This document shows, piece by piece, positions 37,754 through 47,891 of a stretch of 64,000 bases of DNA. The position numbers were made by a program, and so were the translations under genes. The notes beneath the pieces were generated by a model. It did not search any database. It saw nothing but the letters and a program-made list of their open reading frames with translations, and had not been told where the DNA came from. The first letter of the stretch is position 1, and each line of letters begins with the position of its first letter. This stretch comes from Rhodocyclaceae bacterium (GTDB taxonomy: Bacteria > Pseudomonadota > Gammaproteobacteria > Burkholderiales > CAIKXV01): NCBI GenBank assembly GCA_020248265.1, contig JADCHX010000008.1, positions 1-64,000 of the forward strand, written 5' to 3'.

Positions 37754-39216
37754 CTTCCGCGTCGCTCGCCCAGCGTGCCTACGGCCTGAGCCGAAAGCTC
37801 GCGCCGAACTGGCAGACGCTCGGGCCGCGCTTCATGCCGTTCGCCGATGCGGCGACCGCAGACCTGCCCCTGTCGCGACTGCTGCGGCTGTCGCTGTTCC
37901 AGGTTTCCGTCGGCATCGCGATCGCGCTGCTGGTGGGCACGCTGAACCGGGTGATGATCGTCGAACTGGGCGTGGGCGCCTGGCTGGTCGCGCTGATGGT
38001 GTCGCTGCCGGTCCTGGTCGCACCGTTGCGCGCCCTGGTCGGCTTCCGATCCGATACCCATCGCTCGGCGCTCGGCTGGCGCCGGGTGCCGTATGTCTGG
38101 ATGGGCTCGTGCCTCCAGTTCGGCGGGCTGGCGATCATGCCGTTCGCACTGTTGCTCCTGACCGGCCGCGGCGAGCCGGGTTCGATCTGGCTTGGCCACA
38201 TCGGTGCGGCGGCGGCGTTCCTGATGGTCGGGGCCGGCGTACAGACCACCCAGACCGCCGGCCTCGCGCTGGCCACCGACCTTGCGTCGGCGGAGACCCG
38301 GCCGCGCGTGGTCGCACTGATGTACGTGATGCTGCTGGCGGGCATGGTCGGTGCCGGCGTCGTCTACAGCGTGGCGCTCGCGAACTTCTCCGAGACCCGC
38401 CTGGTGCAGGTGATCCAGAGTGCTGCGGTGCTCAGCGTGCTGCTGAACGTTGTCGCCCTGTGGAAGCAGGAGCCGCGCGATCCGGGCCGCAACCGCGACC
38501 GCACGGCCGATGCGCCCGGCTTCCGCGCGACCTGGCGGATGTTCATCGCGCAGCCGCAGGCGCGCCGCTTCCTGTGGACCGTCGGCCTGGGCACGATGGC
38601 GTTCAACATGCAGGACATCGTGCTCGAACCCTACGGTGCCGAAGTGCTGAATCTGTCGGTCGGTGCCACCTCCGGGTTGACCGCGGTGCTCGCCGGCGGC
38701 TCCCTCGCCGCCTTCGCGCTGGCCGCTCGTGTGCTGACCCGCGGCGCGGACGCGATGCGCGTGGCCGCCTTCGGTGCCGTGCTCGGGCTTCCGGCGTTCG
38801 CCGCCGTCGTGTTCTCGGCGCCGCTCGAGTCCCCGCTGCTGTTCCGGGCGGGCACCCTCCTGATCGGATTCGGAGGCGGATTGTTCGCGGTCGGCACGTT
38901 GTGCGCGGCGATGGGCATGGAGCGCCGCGAGCATGTCGGCCTCGCCCTCGGCGCATGGGGTGCCGTTCAAGCGACCTGCGCGGGGGTCGCCATCGCACTC
39001 GGCGGCGCGATCCGGGACGTGGTCTCGTATGTCGCCACCCAGGGCCTTCTGGGCGAGGCGCTGATGAGCACCACCACCGGATACAGCTTCGTCTGGCACA
39101 TCGAGATCTATCTGCTGTTTGCAACGCTGATCGCGCTCGGGCCCCTCGTCCGGCCGGTTGGCAAAACCCGCCGCGAGGCGGCATCGAAGTTCGGAATGGC
39201 CGGCTTGCCCGGCTGA
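37750..39216 (+). CDS. lhaA: light-harvesting 1 assembly protein (PucC/LhaA family)
   Basis: LhaA (488 residues) is a twelve-helix MFS-type protein needed for assembly of the LH1 antenna around the reaction centre. It has the family N-terminus FADAATADLPLSRLLRLSLF, GTLNRVMIVELGVGAWLVAL and LRALVGFRSDTHRSALGWRR. The position between bchM and puhA is that of lhaA in purple bacteria, which separates it from the second family member at 23434-24837. ATGA overlap with bchM. The C-terminus LVRPVGKTRREAASKFG is a soluble tail. Confidence 0.94.
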   Translation: MTSASLAQRAYGLSRKLAPNWQTLGPRFMPFADAATADLPLSRLLRLSLFQVSVGIAIALLVGTLNRVMIVELGVGAWLVALMVSLPVLVAPLRALVGFRSDTHRSALGWRRVPYVWMGSCLQFGGLAIMPFALLLLTGRGEPGSIWLGHIGAAAAFLMVGAGVQTTQTAGLALATDLASAETRPRVVALMYVMLLAGMVGAGVVYSVALANFSETRLVQVIQSAAVLSVLLNVVALWKQEPRDPGRNRDRTADAPGFRATWRMFIAQPQARRFLWTVGLGTMAFNMQDIVLEPYGAEVLNLSVGATSGLTAVLAGGSLAAFALAARVLTRGADAMRVAAFGAVLGLPAFAAVVFSAPLESPLLFRAGTLLIGFGGGLFAVGTLCAAMGMERREHVGLALGAWGAVQATCAGVAIALGGAIRDVVSYVATQGLLGEALMSTTTGYSFVWHIEIYLLFATLIALGPLVRPVGKTRREAASKFGMAGLPG

Positions 39217-39267
39217 TCGAAGCAGTCATCACCCGAAGCGGAACGTCCGCAACAAGGAGAGCGAAAC

Positions 39268-40029
39268 ATGGGAACCGGCGCCATAACGCAATACGTCGAC
39301 GTCGCGCAGCTCGTGCTGTATATGTTCTGGGCATTCTTCTTCGGCCTGATCTACTACCTGATCCGCGAGAACCATCGCGAAGGCTATCCGATGGAGACCG
39401 ACGGCCACTCGCGCGGCACCATCACCGGCTGGCCGGTACCGGATCCGAAGACCTACCTGATGGCGGACGGGTCGACGGTCGTCGTGCCGAATCCGGACAA
39501 GAAGGAACCGGCTATCAGTGCCGAGCCGAACCATTCGTGGATCGGCGCGCCGCTGGTGCCGACCGGCAATCCGCTGCTGGCCGGCGTCGGTCCCGGTGCC
39601 TACGCGCAGCGTGCCGACGTACCCGAGCCCGACGAACACGGCAAGCCGAAGATCGTTCCGCTGCGCACGGCAGAAGGCTTCGCCATCGCGCGCCAGGACC
39701 GCGATCCGCGTGGCATGCAGGTCATCGGTGCCGACGGCGTGGCCGGTGGTGTCGTCAAGGATCTCTGGGTCGACCGCATGGAGATGGCTTTCCGCTTCCT
39801 CGAGATCGAAGTGCCGGGTGCCGCACGCAACGTGCTGATCCCCATGCTGTTCGTACGCATCGGCCGCGACAGCGTGAAGGTCGAGGCGGTACTCGGTGCA
39901 CAGATCGCGCAGGCACCGGTGACGCGCCATCCCGACCTGATCACCATGCTCGAGGACGAGAAGATCAGCGCGTTCTACGGCGCGGGCACCCTGTACGCGA
40001 CTCCCGACCGCGCGGAAGCCCTGCTATGA
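39268..40029 (+). CDS. puhA: photosynthetic reaction centre H subunit
   Basis: PuhA (253 residues) caps the cytoplasmic face of the reaction centre and shapes proton transfer to QB. One N-terminal transmembrane helix (VDVAQLVLYMFWAFFFGLIY, residues 9-28) is followed by the YLIRENHREGYPMETD signature and the cytoplasmic PRC-barrel domain. It has an AAGGAGAG ribosome binding site. The L and M subunits (pufL, pufM) are not in the window. The stop overlaps the puhB start as ATGA. Confidence 0.97.
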   Translation: MGTGAITQYVDVAQLVLYMFWAFFFGLIYYLIRENHREGYPMETDGHSRGTITGWPVPDPKTYLMADGSTVVVPNPDKKEPAISAEPNHSWIGAPLVPTGNPLLAGVGPGAYAQRADVPEPDEHGKPKIVPLRTAEGFAIARQDRDPRGMQVIGADGVAGGVVKDLWVDRMEMAFRFLEIEVPGAARNVLIPMLFVRIGRDSVKVEAVLGAQIAQAPVTRHPDLITMLEDEKISAFYGAGTLYATPDRAEALL

Positions 40030-40751
40030 GCAACAGCCGCGACGCATACAACGGGCACGAGCACGAACTCGAGCCGCAGTTCGGGCTGCCGGAGCCGTTG
40101 CCCGCCTCCGAGCGCATCCTCTGGCAGGCATCGCCGCAATGGCGTGGGGTGGCGTTGCGCGTGTTCCATGTGCGCAAGCTTGCCGTGTACTTCGCGCTGA
40201 TCCTCGCCTTGCGCGGCGTGCTGCTGGTGTCGGACGGCGCGGCGGTCGGCGATGCCCTCATCGATCTGTTGTGGCTCGCGCCCGTTCCCTTGTTCGCGCT
40301 GGCCATGCTCGCTTCGCTTGCCTGGATGACCAGCCGGACAACGGTCTACACCCTGACCGACAAGCGGCTGGTGATGCGCATCGGCATCGTGCTCACGCTG
40401 ACCTTCAACCTGCCGCTGCGCACCCTGCGCAACGCCGACCTGCGGCTCGACCGGGACGGCAGCGGGGACATCGCGGTGCTGCTGCCGGCGTCCGACCACA
40501 TCGGCTACCTGAACCTCTGGCCGCATGCCCGTCCGTGGCGCATGAGGCACCCGGAGCCGATGCTGCGCAGCGTACCCGATGCGGCTGCCGTCGCAGGGCT
40601 GCTGGTACAGGCCTGGTCGGCGGCCACCGGTGCCGCCGCCACCGGCAGCGCAGCCACGACGGCGCCTGTGGCGATACAGGCTGCCGCCGCCGCACCGCGC
40701 CGGACCCCGGCGCCGCAAGTCGGCACCGCTGGCGCCCTGCCGGCGCATTGA
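40026..40751 (+). CDS. puhB: photosynthetic complex assembly protein PuhB
   Basis: PuhB (241 residues) helps reaction-centre assembly. It has the bacterial PH-like domain expected for PuhB: LPASERILWQASPQWRGVAL, then two helices (YFALILALRGVLLV and LLWLAPVPLFALAMLASLAW), TVYTLTDKRLVMRIGIVLTL and DRDGSGDIAVLLPASDHIGY. The C-terminal 45 residues are Ala/Thr/Pro-rich and probably disordered. ATGA overlap with puhA. Gene order puhA-puhB-puhC is standard. Confidence 0.93.
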   Translation: MSNSRDAYNGHEHELEPQFGLPEPLPASERILWQASPQWRGVALRVFHVRKLAVYFALILALRGVLLVSDGAAVGDALIDLLWLAPVPLFALAMLASLAWMTSRTTVYTLTDKRLVMRIGIVLTLTFNLPLRTLRNADLRLDRDGSGDIAVLLPASDHIGYLNLWPHARPWRMRHPEPMLRSVPDAAAVAGLLVQAWSAATGAAATGSAATTAPVAIQAAAAAPRRTPAPQVGTAGALPAH

Positions 40752-40781
40752 TCCCAGAACCGCACGAACAGGCTGCCCCGA

Positions 40782-41288
40782 ATGAGCGAAGTCTCCGTAC
40801 ATGACCAGGTCCCGCGCGGTGCGCTGGTGGGCGTCGGCATCCTGCTGGCGGTGTCCCTGGTCGCGGTCACGGCCGTCCGCGTATCGGGCATCGACATGCG
40901 CGTGCCGGATGCCGAAGCGGTGGTGACCCGCGACCTGCGCTTCGAAGATACCCCCGCAGGCGGTGTCGCCGTGATCGATGCCGCAACCGGTCGGGTGATC
41001 GAGTCGTTCACCGGCGAGCAGGGCTTCCTGCGCGGGACGCTGCGCGCGATGGCGCGCGAGCGCAAGGCGCATGGGCTGGGCCCCGAGATTCCGTTCCAGC
41101 TGATCGGCCGCAAGGACGGACGCCTTACCCTGATCGACAACGCCACCGGTGCCCGGATCGACCTCGAGTCGTTCGGCCCGACCAACGCCGGGGTGTTCGC
41201 CCGCCTGCTTGCCGACAACGGGACATCGGCGCGCGACGTCGCGCCGCCGCAGAGCGCACCCCTGGCCACGCAGCCCGTGCGCCCGTAA
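40782..41288 (+). CDS. puhC: photosynthetic complex assembly protein PuhC
   Basis: PuhC (168 residues) has one N-terminal transmembrane helix ([20 protein letters not shown], about residues 12-31) and a periplasmic domain. The family pattern is seen in [40 protein letters not shown] and [20 protein letters not shown]. Its role is in the organisation of reaction centre and LH1. It lies 30 bases after puhB and 16 before acsF. The last 25 residues are not conserved. Confidence 0.92.
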   Translation: MSEVSVHDQVPRGALVGVGILLAVSLVAVTAVRVSGIDMRVPDAEAVVTRDLRFEDTPAGGVAVIDAATGRVIESFTGEQGFLRGTLRAMARERKAHGLGPEIPFQLIGRKDGRLTLIDNATGARIDLESFGPTNAGVFARLLADNGTSARDVAPPQSAPLATQPVRP

Positions 41289-41304
41289 ATCCAGGAGACC
41301 TACG

Positions 41305-42372
41305 ATGGAAACCACAGCACCCGTCATCACCTCCGGCCTCGAAGCGACCCGCCTGGCGGAAGTCAGCACGATGCTCAGCCCGCGCTTCTACACCACCGAC
41401 TTCGACGCGATGAACCGCATGGACGTCTCGCTGGTGCGCGCCGAATGGGACAAGCTGATGCTGGAGTTCGAGGGCGACAACAACATCGACCACTTCAAGC
41501 GTACGCCCGAGTTCACCTCCGAGATCCGCGACCTGCCGGACCCGCTGCAGCGCGAGTTCCTCGATTTCCTGATTTCGTCGGTGACCTCCGAGTTCTCCGG
41601 TTGCGTGCTGTACAAGGAAATCGAGAAGAACGTCACCAACCCGGACATCAAGAAGCTGATGCATTACATGGCCCGCGACGAGTCGCGCCATGCCGGGTTC
41701 ATCAACATGTCGCTCAAGGATTTCGGCGTCGCGGTAGACCTCGGCTTCCTGAAGCGCGAAAAGAAGTACACCTACTTCCGGCCGAAGTTCATCCTCTACG
41801 CGACGTACCTGTCCGAGAAGATCGGCTACGCCCGCTACATTTCGATCTTCCGCCAGCTCGAGCGCCATCCCGAGCACCGGTTCCACCCCATCTTCAAATG
41901 GTTCGAGCGCTGGTGCAACGACGAGTTCCGCCATGGCGAGTCGCTCGCGCTTCTGATGCGCGCCGACCCGAAGCTGCTGACCGGCCTGAACAAGCTCTGG
42001 ATCCGCTTCTTCCTTGTCGCGGTGTACGCGACGATGTACGTGCGCGACCACACCCGCGAAGAACTGCACCACGCGCTCGGCCTCGACTCGACCGAGTACG
42101 ACTTCCAGGTGTTCCGGATCACCTCGGAGATCGCCCGGCAGGTATTCCCGATCGAACTGGACATCGATGACCCGCGTTTCCGAAGCGGGCTCGAGGCCCT
42201 GTGCCGAATCAGCGCAGCCAACGAGCGCGCGAAGGCGCAGGGCGGGCTGCTCGGCAAGGTCAAGCAGGCGGCGTGCGCGGTCCGTGCAGCTGGCATGTTC
42301 GCGCGCCTCTACCTTCTCCCGGTCAAGCGCAATGCGATGCCCGACCGGGTCCTGATGGCACCGGCCTGGTAG
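41305..42372 (+). CDS. acsF: Mg-protoporphyrin IX monomethyl ester oxidative cyclase (aerobic)
   Basis: AcsF (355 residues) is the oxygen-dependent diiron cyclase that forms the isocyclic ring of (bacterio)chlorophyll. The two E-x-x-H iron-ligand motifs are clear: [10 protein letters not shown] (Glu126, His129) and [10 protein letters not shown] about 90 residues later, with earlier Glu residues in [17 protein letters not shown]-terminal [19 protein letters not shown] is the family hallmark. A CAGGAG ribosome binding site precedes the ATG at 41305. The oxygen-independent bchE was not seen in this window. Its place between puhC and puhE is typical of proteobacteria. Confidence 0.96.
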   Translation: METTAPVITSGLEATRLAEVSTMLSPRFYTTDFDAMNRMDVSLVRAEWDKLMLEFEGDNNIDHFKRTPEFTSEIRDLPDPLQREFLDFLISSVTSEFSGCVLYKEIEKNVTNPDIKKLMHYMARDESRHAGFINMSLKDFGVAVDLGFLKREKKYTYFRPKFILYATYLSEKIGYARYISIFRQLERHPEHRFHPIFKWFERWCNDEFRHGESLALLMRADPKLLTGLNKLWIRFFLVAVYATMYVRDHTREELHHALGLDSTEYDFQVFRITSEIARQVFPIELDIDDPRFRSGLEALCRISAANERAKAQGGLLGKVKQAACAVRAAGMFARLYLLPVKRNAMPDRVLMAPAW

Positions 42373-42411
42373 GCGCGCCAGCGCCCGATCGACCGGCAAG
42401 GCTCGTGCTGA

Positions 42412-43245
42412 ATGACTGAACTGATCCTCCCCGCGCTGTATGCCATGTTCGTCTGGTGGTTCACCACCGGGCTGATCGTCTGGCTCGACGGCTTGCCTGT
42501 GTCGACCTATCGCTGGTCGATGGCGGGCGCTACGATCGTCGGCATTGCCGCGCTGTATGCACTTTCGCAGACTGCCTATGACCCGACGGTCGCGGGCGCG
42601 TACTGTGCGTTCACCAGCGCAGTGCTGGTCTGGGGCTGGATCGAGGTCGCCTTCCTGATGGGCTTCGTGACAGGGCCCCGCCGCGAGCCCTCGCCACCGG
42701 GCGCCAGCGATTACCAGCGCTTCCGCCATGCCGTGGGTGCGATCCTGCACCACGAGCTGTTCATCCTCGCGGCCGGCGTGGCGGTGGTGGTGGTCACGCT
42801 GGATGCACCGAACCAGACCGGGACGTGGACGTTCATGATCCTGTGGGCGATGCGCCTGTCGGCCAAGCTCAACCTGTTCCTCGGCGTGCGCAACCGCGGC
42901 GAGGACTTCCTGCCCGAGAAGATGCGCCACATCGACAGCTACTTCGCGCGCCGGTCCGTCAACCTGCTGTTCCCGGTGGCGGTGACCGCTGCGACCGCGC
43001 TTGCCGCCGTCCTCTGGGCTCGTGCCGCGATGCCCTACACCCCCGGCTTCGATGTGGCGAAGAACGTGCTTGCCGCGACGCTGCTTTCGCTGGCCATCCT
43101 CGAACACTGGTTCATGGTGCTGCCACTGTCGTCGACGGCCCTCTGGAAATGGGCGATGCGCAATCGGCGCAAGCCCGAGTCCGCGCCGCCTTCATCCATC
43201 GGCCGGATCGATCTGGCCCCCCTGCCGCTGAAGACAGCAGATTGA
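42412..43245 (+). CDS. puhE: putative photosynthetic complex assembly protein PuhE
   Basis: PuhE (277 residues) is an integral membrane protein with about seven helices, encoded in almost all proteobacterial puh operons; its biochemical role is not settled. Landmarks are WWFTTGLIVWLDGLPVSTYR at the N-terminus, GWIEVAFLMGFVTGPRR, HHELFILAAGVAVVV, and the best-conserved stretch WAMRLSAKLNLFLGVRNRGE followed by LPEKMRHIDSYFARR. It ends seven bases before crtI and starts 40 bases after acsF. Confidence 0.93.
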   Translation: MTELILPALYAMFVWWFTTGLIVWLDGLPVSTYRWSMAGATIVGIAALYALSQTAYDPTVAGAYCAFTSAVLVWGWIEVAFLMGFVTGPRREPSPPGASDYQRFRHAVGAILHHELFILAAGVAVVVVTLDAPNQTGTWTFMILWAMRLSAKLNLFLGVRNRGEDFLPEKMRHIDSYFARRSVNLLFPVAVTAATALAAVLWARAAMPYTPGFDVAKNVLAATLLSLAILEHWFMVLPLSSTALWKWAMRNRRKPESAPPSSIGRIDLAPLPLKTAD

Positions 43246-43252
43246 AGAGCCG

Positions 43253-44848
43253 ATGAAATCGTTCCTTGCCCGTGCCGCCACCGGCGGCGTCAAGACGCCG
43301 CTCGCACCCGACGGGCCCGGGCTTGTCCTGCCCGGTACCCCGGTACCAGCCGGGGCGCCGACCGCGATCGTGATAGGCAGCGGCTTCGGCGGGCTGGCTG
43401 CCGCGGTACGGCTGTCCTGCCGCGGCTACGCGGTGACCGTGCTCGAGAAGCTCGATGCGCCGGGCGGCCGCGCCTACGTGCACCGGCAGGACGGCTTTAC
43501 CTTCGACGCGGGGCCGACGATCGTCACCGCCCCATTCATGCTCGAAGAACTGTGGGCGATGTGCGGCCGGCGCCTGTCCGACGACGTCGAACTGAAGGCG
43601 CTCGATCCGTTCTACCGGATCCGCTTCGTCGACGGTACCCACTTCGATTACAGCGGCGACCCGGTGAAGATGCGTGCGGAGGTGGCTCGCCTGAGCCCGG
43701 GCGACGCCGATGGCTATGACCGCTTCATCGTGGAAGCCGAGCATTGCTACCGCCTGGGCTTCGAGGAACTGGGCAGCGTGGCCTACGACAACGTCGGCAC
43801 CCTGCTTGCCGCGGTGCCGTCGCTGGTGCGCATGCGCGGCTGGCGCACGATGTTCTCGATGGTCGCGCATTACCTGAAGGACCCTCGCCTGCAGGCCGCG
43901 TTCAGCCTGCAGACGCTGCTGATCGGCGGCAATCCGTTCTCCGTGACCTGCGTGTACAGCCTCATCAACGCCCTCGAGCGGCGTGCCGGCGTGCACTGGG
44001 CGATGGGCGGTACCGGCTCGCTGGTTCGCGGTCTGGTCGGGCTGTTCGAAGGGCGCGGCGGCAGGATCCGCTATGGTGCGCAGGTGAAGCGCATCTCCAT
44101 CGAGGGCGGCCGCGCGACCGGGGTCGAACTCGAGGGTGGCGAGCGGCTTCGTTCGGACATCGTCGTGTCCAACGCCGACATGGCCTGGACCTATCGCCAC
44201 CTGGTCGAGCCACAGCATCGCCGGCACTGGACCGACCGCCGGATCGATCGCGGCCGCTACTCGATGAGCCTGTTCGTCTGGTACTTCGGCGTCAAGCGAA
44301 CCTACCCCGACGTGCCTCACCACATGATGCTGCTGGGCCCGCGCTACAAGGAACTGCTCGACGACATCTTCCGCAAGCACAAGCTCGCGGACGATTTCAG
44401 CCTGTACCTGCACCGGCCCACCGCCACCGACGCATCGATGGCACCGCCCGGCTGCGATGCGTTCTATGCACTGGCGCCCGTTCCGCATCTCGACAGCGGC
44501 ACCGACTGGCCGGCCTTCGCCGAGACCTATCGCTCGCGCATCGCCGAACTGCTCGACCGCACCGTGCTGCCGGGTTTCGAGCGCGACATCGTCACCTCGC
44601 GCATCACGACGCCCCAGGATTTCCAGGACCGCCTCCTTTCGTACAAGGGTGCGGCGTTCGGCCTCGAGCCCGTGCTGCTGCAGAGCGCCTGGTTCCGGCC
44701 GCACAACCGCAGCGAAGACGTACAGCATCTTTATCTCGTTGGCGCCGGGACGCATCCCGGGGCCGGTGTCCCGGGTGTACTGATGTCGGCCAAGGCGCTC
44801 GACTCGGTAGTGCCCGACCCAGACCGGATTGCGAGGGTCCATGCCTGA
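43253..44848 (+). CDS. crtI: phytoene desaturase
   Basis: CrtI (531 residues) desaturates phytoene to neurosporene or lycopene. The FAD motif AIVIGSGFGGLAAAVRLSCR starts at residue about 38, after an N-terminal extension, followed by LEKLDAPGGRAYV and FDAGPTIVTAPFMLEELW. The C-terminal carotenoid desaturase signature HLYLVGAGTHPGAGVPGVLM is complete. Its stop overlaps the crtB start region by eight bases, the usual crtIB coupling. The other carotenoid genes (crtC, D, E, F) are absent, so the final carotenoid cannot be told here. Confidence 0.95.
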   Translation: MKSFLARAATGGVKTPLAPDGPGLVLPGTPVPAGAPTAIVIGSGFGGLAAAVRLSCRGYAVTVLEKLDAPGGRAYVHRQDGFTFDAGPTIVTAPFMLEELWAMCGRRLSDDVELKALDPFYRIRFVDGTHFDYSGDPVKMRAEVARLSPGDADGYDRFIVEAEHCYRLGFEELGSVAYDNVGTLLAAVPSLVRMRGWRTMFSMVAHYLKDPRLQAAFSLQTLLIGGNPFSVTCVYSLINALERRAGVHWAMGGTGSLVRGLVGLFEGRGGRIRYGAQVKRISIEGGRATGVELEGGERLRSDIVVSNADMAWTYRHLVEPQHRRHWTDRRIDRGRYSMSLFVWYFGVKRTYPDVPHHMMLLGPRYKELLDDIFRKHKLADDFSLYLHRPTATDASMAPPGCDAFYALAPVPHLDSGTDWPAFAETYRSRIAELLDRTVLPGFERDIVTSRITTPQDFQDRLLSYKGAAFGLEPVLLQSAWFRPHNRSEDVQHLYLVGAGTHPGAGVPGVLMSAKALDSVVPDPDRIARVHA

Positions 44849-45986
44849 TACCGCGATGGTTCCCGCCGAAGTGCACGGTGCGATGGCTGACAGGGTTGCG
44901 TTCGCCACCGCCGACGAAGGACCTGCCTCCGGCGCACCGCCCGCAGCCGCAGACGATCTGGTTGCCTGCGAAGCTCTGATGCGCGGCGGCTCGAAATCGT
45001 TCTTTGCTGCGTCCCGCGTGCTGCCGGCTCGCGTGCGCGCGCCGGCCATCGCCCTCTATGCGTTCTGCCGGGTGGCCGATGACGCCATCGATCTCGCCGA
45101 CGATCCGGCAGCCGCCGTCGAACGGCTCGACGCGCGGCTCGATGCGATCTACGCCCGTCGTCCACAGTCGTACGAATCCGATCGGGCACTCGCCGTGGTC
45201 GTCGACCGCTTCGACCTGCCGCGCGGGCTGCTCGATGCGTTGATCGAGGGCTTCCGCTGGGACTCCGAAGGCCGTCGCTACGAGACCATCGGCCAGCTCG
45301 AGGACTACTGCGCGCGCGTGGCCGGTACCGTCGGCGCGATGATGGCGATCCTGATGGGAACGCGCAGCCGCACGGCACTGGCCCGCGCCTGCGAGCTCGG
45401 TGTCGCCATGCAGCTCACCAACATCGCGCGCGACGTCGGCGAGGATGCCCGTAACGGCCGTCTCTACCTGCCGCGCGAATGGCTGCGCGAGGAAGGCATC
45501 GATCCCCAGGCCTGGCTGCGGCAGCCGTCGTTCGTGCCCGGCATCGGGCGTGTGGTCGCGCGCCTGCTCGCGCTCGCCGACACGCTCTACCAGCGCGCCG
45601 AGCAGGGCATCGCCGAACTGCCGCGCGACTGCCGGGCGGCGATCATGGCAGCTCGTCTGGTGTATGCCGAGATCGGGCGCGAGGTCGAGCGTAACGGCCT
45701 GGACAGCTTGACGCGCCGGGCCGTGGTGTCGACCAGCCGCAAGACCTGGCTGATCACCCGCGCGATGCTGGCCCGAGCCACGTCACAGCGGCCGTTGCCG
45801 GGCGCATCGGATGAACAGGCGCCGGTCATGGTCGAGGCGATCCGCTACCTCGTCGAGCACGCCGTCGAGCCCGCGGCACTGCGCGCCACTGCCGCCCCCG
45901 ATTCTTTCTACGAACGGGCGGTGTGGGTGATCGAACTCTGCGAACGCCTGCGGGAGCGCGACCGGCTGGCTGCGGCAAGGAGCTGA
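44841..45986 (+). CDS. crtB: phytoene synthase
   Basis: CrtB (381 residues) condenses two geranylgeranyl diphosphates to phytoene. Both Asp-rich motifs are present: [10 protein letters not shown] (about residue 90) and [20 protein letters not shown] (about residue 197). [20 protein letters not shown] and [20 protein letters not shown] are typical. I chose ATG 44841 with GAGGG three bases upstream. An N-terminal extension of about 40 residues precedes the homology, longer than in many CrtB. It is the last gene of the photosynthesis block; hemC starts 166 bases later. Confidence 0.95.
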   Translation: MPDTAMVPAEVHGAMADRVAFATADEGPASGAPPAAADDLVACEALMRGGSKSFFAASRVLPARVRAPAIALYAFCRVADDAIDLADDPAAAVERLDARLDAIYARRPQSYESDRALAVVVDRFDLPRGLLDALIEGFRWDSEGRRYETIGQLEDYCARVAGTVGAMMAILMGTRSRTALARACELGVAMQLTNIARDVGEDARNGRLYLPREWLREEGIDPQAWLRQPSFVPGIGRVVARLLALADTLYQRAEQGIAELPRDCRAAIMAARLVYAEIGREVERNGLDSLTRRAVVSTSRKTWLITRAMLARATSQRPLPGASDEQAPVMVEAIRYLVEHAVEPAALRATAAPDSFYERAVWVIELCERLRERDRLAAARS

Positions 45987-46152
45987 ACCGCGCCGGGAAC
46001 GAAGCCGGGCCCCTGCTCCGGCGCGCGCTGGAACGGGATCCTGCCCCGGGGCGAACCAGCGCTGGTCGCGAGGGTCATCCATCGGGGTGCCGCCCGGGTC
46101 GGCGGTGCTACCATCGACGGCATCCGCCCCGTTCTTGCGTGTCCGTTTACCG

Positions 46153-47091
46153 ATGACTGCTTCCGCTCCGCCCGTCGAATCGATCGTGATCGCTTCACGC
46201 GAAAGCCTGCTCGCGATGTGGCAGGCTGAACACGTCCAGGCCAGGCTGCGCGACCGCTACCCCGGCATCGCCGTGAGCATCCTCGGCATGACGACCGAAG
46301 GTGACCGCGTGCTCGACGTCTCGTTGTCGAAGATCGGCGGCAAGGGCCTGTTCGTGAAGGAACTCGAGCAGGCGATGATCGAATCGCGCGCCGACATCGC
46401 GGTGCATTCGATGAAGGACGTACCGATGTGGCTGCCGGACGGCTTTATGCTGCCGGCCATCCTCCAGCGCGAGGATCCGCGCGACGCGTTCGTGTCGAAC
46501 CGGTACGAGAAGCTGTCCGACCTGCCCGAAGGCAGCGTGGTCGGCACCTCCAGCCTGCGTCGCGAAAGCCAGCTGCGTGCCCGGTTCCCGCACCTCGACG
46601 TGCAGCCCCTGCGCGGCAACGTGCAGACGCGCCTGCGCAAGCTCGACGAAGGTCAGTACGCGGCGATCATCCTCGCGGCGGCGGGGCTGAAGCGGCTCGG
46701 GCTCGCCGACCGCATCGCCTCCTTCCTCACCACCGAAGACAGCCTGCCGGCCGTCGGCCAGGGCGCGGTCGGCATCGAATGCCGGAGCGCAGACCAGGCG
46801 CTGCAGGCTGCGCTCGCGGCGCTGGCCGATCCCACCACGACCGCCTGCGTGCGTGCCGAACGGGCGATGTCGCGCGCGCTGGGCGGCAGCTGCACCGTGC
46901 CGCTGGGTGGTTTTGCCGAGATCATCGACGGCACGCTGCAATTGCGCGGCTTCGTCGCCAGCCCCGATGGCAAGCGCATGGTCAGCGACCGGGTCAGTGG
47001 TCCGCCGGAGACAGGTGAAGCGCTCGGGCAGTCGCTCGCCCAGCGGCTGACCGAGCTCGGTGCGGCCGAGATCCTCGCCGCCCTGTCGTGA
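46153..47091 (+). CDS. hemC: hydroxymethylbilane synthase (porphobilinogen deaminase)
   Basis: HemC (312 residues) polymerises four porphobilinogens. It has [40 protein letters not shown], the [12 protein letters not shown] active-site loop, [14 protein letters not shown], and Cys247 ([10 protein letters not shown]), which holds the dipyrromethane cofactor. I start at ATG 46153; an earlier in-frame ATG at 46087 would add 22 unconserved residues. TACCAT at about 46108 could be a -10. It starts a tightly overlapping hemC-D-X-Y operon directly after the photosynthesis genes. Confidence 0.96.
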   Translation: MTASAPPVESIVIASRESLLAMWQAEHVQARLRDRYPGIAVSILGMTTEGDRVLDVSLSKIGGKGLFVKELEQAMIESRADIAVHSMKDVPMWLPDGFMLPAILQREDPRDAFVSNRYEKLSDLPEGSVVGTSSLRRESQLRARFPHLDVQPLRGNVQTRLRKLDEGQYAAIILAAAGLKRLGLADRIASFLTTEDSLPAVGQGAVGIECRSADQALQAALAALADPTTTACVRAERAMSRALGGSCTVPLGGFAEIIDGTLQLRGFVASPDGKRMVSDRVSGPPETGEALGQSLAQRLTELGAAEILAALS

Positions 47092-47891
47092 ACCTGAACG
47101 GGCTCCGGGTGGCGGTGACCCGGCCGCTCGAACAGTCGGGCCGGCTTGCCGCAGCGATCGATGCCGCCGGTGGTGAATCCTTCGTGTTTCCCCTGATCGA
47201 GATCGGTCCGCCACCGGATCCGGCAGCGCTCGACGCACTGATCGACCGGCTCGACGCATTCGACTGGGCGATGTTCTCCAGCCCGACCGCGGTCGACCGT
47301 GCGATCGAGCGCATCCGCGCGCGCCGCCCGCTACCTGACGGCTGGTCGATTGCCGCGATCGGCGAGGGTACGCAGCGGGCGCTGGCGCGGCAGGGCCTCC
47401 ACCGCGTGCTGGCGCCGACCGAACGTTTCGACAGTGAGGCGCTGCTGGCACTGCCCGCGCTCGCCGACCTGCAGGGACGGCGGGCCGTGATCTTCCGGGG
47501 CCAGGAAGGCCGCGAACTGATGGCCGACGTTCTGCGCGCCCGGGGTGCAACGGTCGAGTACGCAGAGTGCTACAGCCGGCATGCGCCGGCTGCCGATGCA
47601 GCCACGCTGATCGACCGGGTGCGCGGCGGGCGGCTCGACGCGATCGTGGTCACCAGCAGCGAAGGCTTGCGCAACCTGTGCGCGATGCTGTCGCGCGCCG
47701 GCTCGCAGCCCCCCGCGCTTACCGGATGCTCGTTTTTCGTGCCGCATGCGCGGATCGCCGAGACCGCGCGCCGGGCCGGATTCGGATCCGTGGTTGAGAC
47801 CGCCGGTGGTGACAGCGGGGTGCTGGATGCGCTCGCAGCGTTCGCTGCCGGGCATGCAACGACCGCTGCGGCGGGTGGCGGTGTGCGATGA
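47088..47891 (+). CDS. hemD: uroporphyrinogen-III synthase
   Basis: HemD (267 residues) closes and inverts ring D of hydroxymethylbilane. The N-terminus [20 protein letters not shown], the first-domain [20 protein letters not shown], and the second-domain [20 protein letters not shown] with [15 protein letters not shown] show both alpha/beta domains of this poorly conserved family. Overlaps hemC (ATGA-type, four bases) and hemX (four bases). The gene context is as strong as the sequence for the assignment. Confidence 0.92.
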   Translation: MNLNGLRVAVTRPLEQSGRLAAAIDAAGGESFVFPLIEIGPPPDPAALDALIDRLDAFDWAMFSSPTAVDRAIERIRARRPLPDGWSIAAIGEGTQRALARQGLHRVLAPTERFDSEALLALPALADLQGRRAVIFRGQEGRELMADVLRARGATVEYAECYSRHAPAADAATLIDRVRGGRLDAIVVTSSEGLRNLCAMLSRAGSQPPALTGCSFFVPHARIAETARRAGFGSVVETAGGDSGVLDALAAFAAGHATTAAAGGGVR